Origin: Sphingomonas pituitosa NBRC 102491
GTDB lineage: Bacteria > Pseudomonadota > Alphaproteobacteria > Sphingomonadales > Sphingomonadaceae
NCBI RefSeq assembly: GCF_001598435.1
Contig: NZ_BCYY01000001.1
Span: forward strand, 496,001-560,000
Direction of reading: 5' to 3'
Length of the DNA stretch: 64,000 nucleotides
The notes beneath the pieces were generated by a model. That model did not search any database, was not told the origin of the DNA, and saw only the letters and a program-made list of their open reading frames with translations. This document shows, piece after piece, positions 53,562-61,168 of the stretch. Made by a program: the position numbers and the translations under genes. How positions within the stretch are numbered: the first letter of the stretch is position 1; every line of letters starts with the position of its first letter.

Positions 53562-54398
53562 ATGACCGAGACGAGCAGCAACGGCGTCGTGGCCTACGAC
53601 GTCGAAGGCGGAATCGCGTGGGTTCGATTCAACCGCCCCGAAAAGCGCAACGCCATGTCGCCGACGCTCAATCGCGACATGATGGAGGTGCTCCACGCCC
53701 TCGAATTCCGCGACGATGTCGGCGTGCTGGTGCTGAGCGGCGAAGGCGCCGCCTGGTCGGCCGGCATGGATCTCAAGGAATATTTCCGCGAGACCGAGGC
53801 TGGCGGCCTGGGCGCGGTGCGCCAGGCGCAGCGCGAAAGCTATGGTTGGTGGCGCCGCCTGCGCTGGTACCAGAAGCCGACGATCGCGATGGTCAATGGC
53901 TGGTGCTTCGGCGGCGGCTATGGCCCGCTGTTCGCCTGCGACCTCGCCTTCGCGGCGGAAGAGGCGCAGTTCGGCCTCTCCGAGATCAACTGGGGCATCC
54001 TGCCCGGCGGGGGTGCCACCAAGGTGGCGGTGGAGCTCGCCTCGTTCCGCAACGCGATGTACCACGCGCTGATGGGCGAGAATATCGACGGCCGGAAAGC
54101 CGCCGAATGGGGCCTTGTCAACGAGGCGCTGCCGCTCGACCAGCTCAAGGCGCGCGTCGCCGAAGTGGCGAACGTACTGCTGAAGAAGAACCCGGTGGCG
54201 CTCAAGGCAACCAAGGATGCGGTCCGCCGCGTCTCGATCATGAGCTATGACGATGCCGAGGATTATCTGGTCCGCGCGCAGGAAGCCGCGAACAGCTTCG
54301 ACAATGAAGGGCGCAAGGAAGGCATCCGCCAGTTCATCGACGAGAAGAGCTACAAGCCCGGTCTCGGCGCGTACGACAAGGATCGCACCCGCGCCTGA
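53562..54398 (+). CDS. ferB: feruloyl-CoA (hydroxycinnamoyl-CoA) hydratase/lyase
   Basis: 278 residues, crotonase fold. It hydrates feruloyl-, caffeoyl- or p-coumaroyl-CoA and splits it to the aldehyde plus acetyl-CoA. Marks of this subgroup rather than general enoyl-CoA hydratases: WSAGMDLKEYFRETEA, GWCFGGGYGPLFACDLAFA, the catalytic Glu141 in GLSEINWGILPGGG, and the C-terminal SYDDAEDYLVRAQEAANSFD with the phenol-binding Tyr, ending EGIRQFIDEKSYKPGLGAYD. Lies between the aldehyde dehydrogenase and the CoA synthetase genes. A close paralogue is at 57396. Confidence 0.93.
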   Translation: MTETSSNGVVAYDVEGGIAWVRFNRPEKRNAMSPTLNRDMMEVLHALEFRDDVGVLVLSGEGAAWSAGMDLKEYFRETEAGGLGAVRQAQRESYGWWRRLRWYQKPTIAMVNGWCFGGGYGPLFACDLAFAAEEAQFGLSEINWGILPGGGATKVAVELASFRNAMYHALMGENIDGRKAAEWGLVNEALPLDQLKARVAEVANVLLKKNPVALKATKDAVRRVSIMSYDDAEDYLVRAQEAANSFDNEGRKEGIRQFIDEKSYKPGLGAYDKDRTRA

Positions 54399-54433
54399 TC
54401 TTCCCCTGCCCTTTTGAGAAACGGACGCCAGCA

Positions 54434-56509
54434 ATGGATCTCGCCCGCCTGCTTACCCCCCGTTCGGTCGCCATCGTCGGCGCCTCCGAAAAACCCGGCG
54501 CGCTGGGCGCGACGGTGCTCGCCAACCTCGTCCGCCACGGCTTCGCGGGCGATATCCACCTGATCAACCCCAAGCGGGAAACGATCGAGGGGCGGCCCTG
54601 CCTCGCCTCGATCGACCAGCTCCCGCACGGGGTGGACGCCGCCATCCTCGCCATTCCCGGCCCCGCCGTGCTCGACGCCATCCGGGCGCTGGCCGCGCGC
54701 GGCGTGGGCGCGGCGATCATCTTCTCGGCGGGGTTCGCCGAGGGCGGCGCGGACGGGCTGGCGGCGCAGGCCGAAGTGGCGCGCATCGCCCACGAGCACG
54801 GCATGGTGGTGGAAGGGCCGAACTGCCTCGGCCTGACCAACAACGTCGCCGGCGTCCCCCTCACCTTCGTCGAGATGCCACCGCTCGACGTGACGGGCCT
54901 CCCCTGCGTCGGCATCGTCTCGCAGTCCGGCGCGATGGCGGCGGTGCTCGGTACCACGCTGACGGCCAAGCAGCTCGGCGTCTCGGCCTGGATCTCGACC
55001 GGCAACGAAGCGGCCTCCGGCGTCGAGGATTATGTCGCCTGGCTGATCGACGAGCCGAACACGCGCGTGATCGCGATGATCGTCGAGCAGTTCCGCAAGC
55101 CGGCGCGCTTCCTGGCGCTCGCGGCGCAGGCCAAGGCGGCGGGCAAGCCGATCGTGCTGCTCCACCCCGGCACGTCGAGCGCCGCGCGCGACAGCGCCGC
55201 GACGCACACCGGCGCGATGGCGGGCGACTGGTCGCTGATGAAGACCAAGGTCACCCGCGCCGGCGTGGTGGTGGTCGAAAGCCTGGAGGAGCTGGGTGAC
55301 GTCGCCGAGATCCTCGCGCGCACCCCGCCGCTGCCGCAGGGCGGCGTGGCGGTGCTGGCGGAATCGGGCGCGTTCAAGGCGCTGACGCTCGACCTCGCCG
55401 AGCGGATCGGCATGCCCCTGCCGGCGATCGGCGGCGCGACCCATGACGCGATCCGCGCGACGCTGCCGGACTTCATCGGCGTTTCCAACCCGATGGACCT
55501 CACCGCCCAGGCCCTTGTCGATCCCGACCTGTACCGCCGCACGCTGGATCCGCTCCTTGCCGACCCGGCCTATGCCGCGGTCGTGCTGGGCATCATCCAG
55601 ACCGATGCCGGCACCTGCGCGCGCAAGTTCCCGCCGATCACCGCGGCGGTGCGGACGCTGGCCCCGACCAAGCCGGTGATCTTCGCCGGGCTGGACGAAG
55701 GCGCACCGGTGCCGCCGGAGATGATCGCGGCGCTGCACGCCGAGAATGTCCCCTATTTCCCCACCGCCGACCGCGCCTTCCGCGCGCTGACGCGCCTGCT
55801 CGAACCCGAGCGGCACCAGGCGGTGGAGGCCGCGACGCCGGTGGCTATCGCGCTGCCGCGCGGCGTGGTGCCCGAATATCTGGCGAAGCGCGCGCTCGCC
55901 CCGCTCGGCATCCCGTTCCCGCCGGGCGACTTCGCCCAGACGCCGGACGAGGCCGTCGCGATCGCGGAACGGGTCGGCTATCCGGTTGCGCTGAAGGCCC
56001 AGGCGGTAGCGCTCAGCCACAAGAGCGATGCGGGCGGGGTGATCCTCTCCATCGCCGACGAAGCGGCGCTGCGGGCGGCGTGGCGAAAACTCTACGCCAA
56101 CGTCGCAGCCTATGATGCCGGCATCGTGCTCGACGGCGCGGTGGTCGAGGCGATGGGCGAACGCGGCGTCGAGCTGATCGTCGGCGCGCGCAACGATCCC
56201 GAATGGGGGCCGGTGATCCTGGTCGGGCTGGGCGGGGTAACCGCCGAGCTGATGAAGGACGTGTGCCTGCTGCCCCCGGACCTCACCCGCGAGAGCATCG
56301 TCGCGGCGCTGCGTCGCCTGAAGGGTGCGGCGCTGTTCGACGGCTATCGCGGGGCACCGGCGGTGGACCTCGATGCGGTGGCGGCGATCGTGCAGACGCT
56401 CGGCCGCCTGCTGGCAGGCACGCCCGCCATTCGCGAGATCGACCTCAACCCGGTGATCGCCCGTCCCGACGGCGCGGTGGCGCTCGACGCGCTGATCCTC
56501 ACCGCCTGA
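54434..56509 (+). CDS. ferA: ADP-forming feruloyl-CoA synthetase
   Basis: 691 residues, acyl-CoA synthetase of the NDP-forming type. CoA-binding Rossmann domain (SVAIVGASEKPGALGATVLANLVRHGF), succinyl-CoA-synthetase-like domains with the phospho-His258 in SAATHTGAMAGD, and a C-terminal ATP-grasp part (EYLAKRALAPLGIPFPPGDF, VALKAQAVALSHKSDAGGV, IREIDLNPVI). SYK-6 FerA, the ferulate-activating enzyme, is of this type, unlike the AMP-forming Fcs of pseudomonads. The position after the lyase gene supports the same role: ferulate + CoA + ATP to feruloyl-CoA. Confidence 0.88.
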   Translation: MDLARLLTPRSVAIVGASEKPGALGATVLANLVRHGFAGDIHLINPKRETIEGRPCLASIDQLPHGVDAAILAIPGPAVLDAIRALAARGVGAAIIFSAGFAEGGADGLAAQAEVARIAHEHGMVVEGPNCLGLTNNVAGVPLTFVEMPPLDVTGLPCVGIVSQSGAMAAVLGTTLTAKQLGVSAWISTGNEAASGVEDYVAWLIDEPNTRVIAMIVEQFRKPARFLALAAQAKAAGKPIVLLHPGTSSAARDSAATHTGAMAGDWSLMKTKVTRAGVVVVESLEELGDVAEILARTPPLPQGGVAVLAESGAFKALTLDLAERIGMPLPAIGGATHDAIRATLPDFIGVSNPMDLTAQALVDPDLYRRTLDPLLADPAYAAVVLGIIQTDAGTCARKFPPITAAVRTLAPTKPVIFAGLDEGAPVPPEMIAALHAENVPYFPTADRAFRALTRLLEPERHQAVEAATPVAIALPRGVVPEYLAKRALAPLGIPFPPGDFAQTPDEAVAIAERVGYPVALKAQAVALSHKSDAGGVILSIADEAALRAAWRKLYANVAAYDAGIVLDGAVVEAMGERGVELIVGARNDPEWGPVILVGLGGVTAELMKDVCLLPPDLTRESIVAALRRLKGAALFDGYRGAPAVDLDAVAAIVQTLGRLLAGTPAIREIDLNPVIARPDGAVALDALILTA

Positions 56510-56523
56510 ATCCCCCCGGGGAA

Positions 56524-56562
56524 GGCCGTCGGCACGGGCTCCCCTGTCCCGTGCCGACGGCC
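56524..56562. terminator. bidirectional hairpin terminator
   Basis: Perfect 15-bp stem (GGCCGTCGGCACGGG with its complement) and nine-base loop between the converging ferA and alpha/beta hydrolase genes. No T-run, but the position and length fit transcription end in both directions. Confidence 0.65.
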
Positions 56563-56570
56563 AAACACCG

Positions 56571-57296
56571 TTAGGTCGAATCCGCGCCGCGGTGGAGCAG
56601 ACCATGGGCAACGGCCCAATCGGCAATCGCCGCCGCCGTCGCCTCGGGCGCCTCGACCGGCAGCATGTGGCCCGCGCCTTCGACGATCCGGAGCGTGGCC
56701 TGCGGTGCGAGCGCATGCATCGCCGCGTGCTGGGCAGGCGGCGACCAGCGGTCCTGATCGGCCGAGAGCAGCAGCACCGGGCCGCGATACCCCGCCAGCA
56801 CCGGCCCCGCATCGGTACGGCCGAGCAGCGCGGTGATCTGGCCGAGATAGGCCTGCAGCAAATACCCCTCCACCATCGCGCGCAGGCCCGGCATCAGCGC
56901 CGCCACCCGCGCCGGCGCTGCGCCCATCATCGGCGGCAGCCAGGCCTCGGCAAGCGCCGCCATCCCCTGCCCCTGGGCGATATCGATCAGTCGCTGGCGC
57001 CCTGCCCCCTCGCTTTCCGCGGGCGGATGCACCCCGGTATTGGCGAGCACCAGCCCCGCGATCCGATCGGGCGCCTGCCGCACCGCCTCCAGCGCGACAC
57101 GCCCGCCCATCGAATGACCGACCAGTACCAGCGGGCCAGCCGTGGCGGCGAGCACCGACTCCGCCATCGCCGCGAGCGAATCAAAACCCGGAAATGCGAA
57201 GATCCGGCCCGGCAGCGCCTCCGCCACCGGCGCCCATACCCGCGCATCGCTGAGCAACCCGCAGAGAAAAACGAAGCTGGGCAACGGCTTGGACAT
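56571..57296 (-). CDS. alpha/beta hydrolase
   Basis: 241 residues from ATG 57296, which has AAGGAGA seven bases upstream; a longer frame to 57371 has none. Small MenH-like hydrolase: FLCGLLSDARVW, nucleophile Ser in VLVGHSMGGRVAL, acid in LSADQDRWSPP, His in EGAGHMLPVE. No signal peptide. Diverges from the second lyase gene across an operator-like repeat, so it is probably induced with it. It may free hydroxycinnamates from esters in the cytoplasm; the substrate is not proven. Confidence 0.85.
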   Translation of the reverse strand: MSKPLPSFVFLCGLLSDARVWAPVAEALPGRIFAFPGFDSLAAMAESVLAATAGPLVLVGHSMGGRVALEAVRQAPDRIAGLVLANTGVHPPAESEGAGRQRLIDIAQGQGMAALAEAWLPPMMGAAPARVAALMPGLRAMVEGYLLQAYLGQITALLGRTDAGPVLAGYRGPVLLLSADQDRWSPPAQHAAMHALAPQATLRIVEGAGHMLPVEAPEATAAAIADWAVAHGLLHRGADST

Positions 57297-57350
57297 AGAC
57301 AACTCTCCTTGCGGGCAGATCGAACGCTGCCCCTTCCCGAACGGCTTATT

Positions 57351-57368
57351 GTATGCCAATGATACATT
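57351..57368. promoter_or_regulatory. shared operator-like motif, copy 1
   Basis: GTATGCCAATGATACATT, an imperfect palindrome (TGTAT-N7-ATACA), between the alpha/beta hydrolase and the second lyase gene. It matches 15 of 18 bases of the copy at 58666 and lies 27 bases before the lyase start. Confidence 0.65.
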
Positions 57369-57395
57369 CAAACGGCAATCGATGGAGAGGTTCGG

Positions 57396-58220
57396 ATGAT
57401 CACCAAGGACGGCGTTTCGTATCGCGTCGAGGACCGCATCGCATGGGTCTATTTCGCCCGGCCCGAAAAACGTAACGCGATGAACCCCGCGCTCAACCGG
57501 CGCATGGCGGAAGTGTTCGACGAGCTGGAATTCCGCGACGATGTCGGCGTGCTGGTGCTGAGCGGCGAGGGTAATGCCTGGTCCGCCGGCATGGACCTCA
57601 AGGAATATTTCCGCGAAACCGAAGCGCAGGGACTAGGCGGCATCCGCCGGTCGCAGCGCGAAAGCTATGGCTGGTTCCGCCGCCTGCGCTGGTTCCAGAA
57701 GCCGACGATCGCGATGGTCAATGGCTGGTGCTTCGGCGGCGGCTTCGGCCCGCTGTTCGCCTGCGACCTGGCCGTGGCAGCCGACGACGCCAAGTTCGGG
57801 CTGAGCGAGATCAACTGGGGCATCCTGCCGGGCGGCGGCGTCACCAAGGTGGTGGTCGATCTGCTGCCGATGCGCGACGCGATGTGGCTGACGCTCACCG
57901 GCGACCTGATCGACGGCAAGCAGGCCGCCGCCTGCCGGCTGGTCAACGAAAGCGTGCCGCTCGACCGGCTGGAAGCGCGCACCCGCGAAATCGCCGAACT
58001 ACTGCTCAAGAAGAACCCCGTAGCGCTCAAATTCGCCAAGGACGCGGTGCGCCGCGTCGGCAACCTGACCTATGACGAGGCCGAGGACTATCTCGTGCGG
58101 ATGCAGGAAGCGGCCAACTTCCACGACAAGAGCGAAGGCCGCAAGGAAGGCATCCGCCAGTTCATCGACGAAAAGAGCTACAAGCCCGGGCTGGGCGCCT
58201 ACGACCTCAATCGCAGCTGA
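57396..58220 (+). CDS. ferB2: second feruloyl-CoA hydratase/lyase
   Basis: 274 residues, a close paralogue of the protein at 53562: the same RFNRPEKRNAM-like start (YFARPEKRNAM), WSAGMDLKEYFRETEA, GWCFGGGFGPLFACDLAVA, catalytic Glu138 in GLSEINWGILPGGG, and NLTYDEAEDYLVRMQEA. It has its own promoter and operator-like repeat and ends 14 bases inside the converging MarR gene. SYK-6 also carries two such lyases (ferB and ferB2); differing preference for ferulate versus p-coumarate or caffeate is possible. Confidence 0.92.
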   Translation: MITKDGVSYRVEDRIAWVYFARPEKRNAMNPALNRRMAEVFDELEFRDDVGVLVLSGEGNAWSAGMDLKEYFRETEAQGLGGIRRSQRESYGWFRRLRWFQKPTIAMVNGWCFGGGFGPLFACDLAVAADDAKFGLSEINWGILPGGGVTKVVVDLLPMRDAMWLTLTGDLIDGKQAAACRLVNESVPLDRLEARTREIAELLLKKNPVALKFAKDAVRRVGNLTYDEAEDYLVRMQEAANFHDKSEGRKEGIRQFIDEKSYKPGLGAYDLNRS

Positions 58221-58653
58221 GCGGTTCGTGGATCCGTTGCAGCAGCTGGAGCAGCGCGGCATGTTCGGTTCTGGACAGATCGGCGAGGAGCGGCGCCTCG
58301 GAATCGCGCAGCCGCGCGATCATTTCGGGCAGCTGCGTCTCGCCTTCACCGGTCAGGTGCAGCGCATGGCTGCGCAGGTTGCGCCCCGCGCGCCGCTCCA
58401 CCAGCCCGCGCTCCACCAGCAGGTTGACCAGCTTCATCGCGCTCGCGCGGTTGATCGACAGGGCCCTGCCGAGCGCCGACTGGTCAAGGCCCGGCTGGGC
58501 GCGGATCAGCGCCAGCGCCGTCACCCGCGCGGGCGAGATGCCGTACGGCGCCAGCGCGGCATACGCGGCCTCCATCAGTCGCAGGCGCGCCATCTGCAGC
58601 TGGTAACCGATGAGCGCGTCGAGTTCGGGATCCTGGGGAGCGGGCTTGGTCAT
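58207..58653 (-). CDS. MarR-family regulator, FerC-like
   Basis: 148 residues. Winged helix: VTALALIRAQPGLDQSALGRALSINRASAMKLVNLLVERGLVERRAGRNLRSHALHLTGEGE. Its 3' end overlaps that of ferB2. Upstream lies an operator-like motif shared with the ferB2 promoter, so it is a good candidate for autoregulation and for repression of ferB2 and the second aldehyde dehydrogenase. In SYK-6 the MarR protein FerC represses ferBA and responds to hydroxycinnamoyl-CoAs. Confidence 0.9.
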   Translation of the reverse strand: MTKPAPQDPELDALIGYQLQMARLRLMEAAYAALAPYGISPARVTALALIRAQPGLDQSALGRALSINRASAMKLVNLLVERGLVERRAGRNLRSHALHLTGEGETQLPEMIARLRDSEAPLLADLSRTEHAALLQLLQRIHEPLSCD

Positions 58654-58665
58654 CTTGTCCGGTTG

Positions 58666-58683
58666 GTATGCCTGGGATACATT
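58666..58683. promoter_or_regulatory. shared operator-like motif, copy 2
   Basis: GTATGCCTGGGATACATT, 12 bases upstream of the MarR start and 50 bases before the divergent aldehyde dehydrogenase. It differs from copy 1 at only three central bases. Confidence 0.65.
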
Positions 58684-58733
58684 TTATCAAAATAGAAGAT
58701 CCGCCGCAGCGAGTCGCGGCCTGTTTTAGGAGA

Positions 58734-60161
58734 ATGGCATTGGAACGCACCTTCAAGCTGTTGATCAATGGCGAGGCCGTGGACGGCGCATCGCAGTTCG
58801 ACGTGATCAATCCTGCCACCGCCCAGCCGTTCGCGCGCTGCCCGAAGGCGGACGCCGCGCAGCTCAACGCCGCCGTCGCTGCGGCCAAGGCCGCCTTCCC
58901 CGCCTGGGCCGCGACGCCGATCGAGGAACGCGCCGCCAAGGTCGAGGCGGTCGCCGCGCGGCTGCAGGAGCGGTTGAGCGAATTCGCCAGCCTGCTCACC
59001 ACCGAACAGGGCAAGCCGCTCGACCAGGCAACGGGCGAGGTGATGGGTACGGTGTTCACGCTGCGCGCCTTCACCGAGATGCGGCCTGAAACCAAGGTGC
59101 TGCGCGACGAGGGCGGCAATCGCGTCGTCGAGCATCGCACCCCGCTGGGCGTGGTCGCGGCGATCACGCCGTGGAACTTCCCGATGATCCTGGCGGCGAA
59201 CAAGATCGGCCCGGCGCTGGTCGCCGGCAACACCATGGTGCTCAAGCCCGCGCCGACCACCCCGCTCACCTCGCTGCTGCTGGGCGAGATCTTCGCCGAG
59301 CTGCTGCCGCCGGGCGTGATCAACATCATCTGCGACCAGAACGACCTCGGCGCGCTGCTCACCACCCATCCGGACGTCGCCAAGGTCGCCTTCACCGGCT
59401 CCACCGCGACCGGCAAGAAGGTGATGGCGAGCGCCGCCGAGGGCGTGAAGCGCGTGACGCTGGAGCTGGGCGGCAACGATGCCGCGATCGTGCTCGACGA
59501 TGTCGAGCCGGCGCTGGCCGCGAAGAAGGTGTTCCAGGGCGCGATGTACAATGCCGGGCAGATCTGCGTGGCGGTGAAGCGCGCCTATGTGCCCGAGGGC
59601 ATGTACGAGGAATTCTGCACCGAGATCGCCCAGCTTGCCCGCGACGCGGTGGTCGACGACGGCGCCAAGCAGGGTGCCAAGGTCGGCCCGGTGCAGAATG
59701 CGATGCAGTTCGAGAAGGTGAAGGCGCTGATCGAGGATGCCAGGCAGCGCGGCACCGTGCTGGCCGGCGGCGACGCGCTCGATCGCCCCGGCTATTTCAT
59801 CCCGCCGACGATCGTCCGCGACCTCGACGACGATGCCCCGCTGGTCCGCGAGGAACAGTTCGGCCCGGTGCTGCCGGTGCTGAAGTATCGCGACATCGAC
59901 GAGGTGATCGCCCGCGCCAATGATTCCGACTATGGCCTTGGCGGCACGATCTGGGGCCGCGACGTCGCCCGCGCGACCGAAGTGGCAATGAAGATCGACA
60001 GCGGCACGGTGTGGGTGAACCAGCATCTCGCCATCGACCCGCGCATTCCGTTCCGCGGATCGAAGCAGTCGGGCCTGGGCGGCGAGCTCGGCCAGGCGGG
60101 GCTGCACGAATATACCCAGGCGCACATCGTCAACGCCGTCGAGCTGGAGCCTTCGGCCTGA
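58734..60161 (+). CDS. aldehyde dehydrogenase
   Basis: 475 residues from ATG 58734, with TAGGAG just upstream; an in-frame ATG at 58668 falls inside the operator. ALDH marks: ITPWNFPMILAANKIGPAL, FTGSTATGKK, Glu in LELGGNDAAIV, nucleophile Cys278 in NAGQICVAVKR, and the C-terminal PFRGSKQSGLGGELG. It belongs to a different ALDH branch from the vanillin-type enzyme at 52112. Substrate may be a cinnamaldehyde-type or other aromatic aldehyde from the alcohol dehydrogenase encoded at the right edge; uncertain. Confidence 0.88.
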   Translation: MALERTFKLLINGEAVDGASQFDVINPATAQPFARCPKADAAQLNAAVAAAKAAFPAWAATPIEERAAKVEAVAARLQERLSEFASLLTTEQGKPLDQATGEVMGTVFTLRAFTEMRPETKVLRDEGGNRVVEHRTPLGVVAAITPWNFPMILAANKIGPALVAGNTMVLKPAPTTPLTSLLLGEIFAELLPPGVINIICDQNDLGALLTTHPDVAKVAFTGSTATGKKVMASAAEGVKRVTLELGGNDAAIVLDDVEPALAAKKVFQGAMYNAGQICVAVKRAYVPEGMYEEFCTEIAQLARDAVVDDGAKQGAKVGPVQNAMQFEKVKALIEDARQRGTVLAGGDALDRPGYFIPPTIVRDLDDDAPLVREEQFGPVLPVLKYRDIDEVIARANDSDYGLGGTIWGRDVARATEVAMKIDSGTVWVNQHLAIDPRIPFRGSKQSGLGGELGQAGLHEYTQAHIVNAVELEPSA

Positions 60162-61078
60162 GCGCGGTCGAACATTTCACCACCCAGGGGGTGCCGCTCC
60201 AACGGCGGCACCTCTTCTGGCGCGACATCGTCGCCGAAGCCTTTCCGGGCATGACCGCCATCGCCCCGGAAGGCATCCGCGCCGATCTCGCCCGGTGGAA
60301 CCTGGGTCCGGTGGGCCTCGCCCGCGCCCGCAGCGGGCGGGCGCAGGTACGGCGCGAGGTCAATCGCGACGGGCATAACGTGCTGCTCCATCTCCAGCGG
60401 CGCGGGCGGCTGACGATGCTGCACGGCGACGCGGCCGTCTCCGGGGGCATGGGCGACATCCTGATCGCCGACGACAGCCGGCCCTATGCGATCGACATTT
60501 CCGACGCGAACGAATGCCTGATCCTGCAAGTCCCCTCCGCACTGCTGGGCGACGGGATCGGGCTGGGCGCGCTGCATGGCCGGCTGCTGCCGGGGCAGGA
60601 CCCCCATGTCGCCTTTCTCAACCATATGCTGCTGGGGCTCTGGGACCAGCGCGCGATGCTCGGCGCCGTGGATGACGGCGTGGGCGAACTGCTGGTCGAC
60701 GCGACGCGGCTCGTCTGCCGCCAGCAGCGTAACGCGCCGTTCGTCGCAGGCGGCGCCGAGACGCCGGTCGCCTATGCGCTGCGGCACCTGAACGATCCCG
60801 AGCTCGGCACGGCGAGCCTGTGCGCCGCAACCGGCCTGAGCCCCCGCGCCGTCCAGAAGGCGTTCCTGCGCGAGACCGGGCTGACGCCCACCGCCTTCGT
60901 CACCGAACGCCGGCTCACCCGCGCGGCCGAACTGCTGGTGGCAGAGCCGGGGCGCAGCGTGACCGACATCGCCTTTGCGCTCGGTTTCAACGACGCCGCC
61001 TTCTTCAGTCGCTGTTTCCGCCGCCGCTTCGGTACCACGCCGCGCGAATGGCGCATGGCTGGTGCGCGTCCGTCCTGA
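60158..61078 (+). CDS. AraC-family regulator, probable CTG start
   Basis: About 306 residues. No ATG, GTG or TTG fits the expected N-terminus. A CTG at 60158 overlaps the ALDH stop (CTGA), has GGAG eight bases upstream, and gives MSAVEHFTTQGVPLQRRHLFWRDIV, the usual opening of the AraC_binding_2 domain. GTG 60191 is the next choice but loses 11 conserved-looking residues. The C-terminal two-helix-turn-helix domain is complete (LGTASLCAATGLSPRAVQKAFLRETGLTPTAFVTERRL, SVTDIAFALGFNDAAFFSRCFRRRFGTTPREWR). Probably activates the adjacent receptor and dehydrogenase genes. Confidence 0.85.
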   Translation: MSAVEHFTTQGVPLQRRHLFWRDIVAEAFPGMTAIAPEGIRADLARWNLGPVGLARARSGRAQVRREVNRDGHNVLLHLQRRGRLTMLHGDAAVSGGMGDILIADDSRPYAIDISDANECLILQVPSALLGDGIGLGALHGRLLPGQDPHVAFLNHMLLGLWDQRAMLGAVDDGVGELLVDATRLVCRQQRNAPFVAGGAETPVAYALRHLNDPELGTASLCAATGLSPRAVQKAFLRETGLTPTAFVTERRLTRAAELLVAEPGRSVTDIAFALGFNDAAFFSRCFRRRFGTTPREWRMAGARPS

Positions 61079-61168
61079 TCGCGGTGCGCGCCCGTCCAAG
61101 ACGGGTCCGCGGCGAAGCGCTAGCCTCCTCCCATAAGACGCCAAAAGGCGTGTCATCGGGAGAGGAAA

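Noticed and set aside
61138..61151. Short hairpin ACGCC-AAAA-GGCGT before the last receptor
   Set aside because: Five base pairs only and close to the ribosome-binding site; too weak to name.
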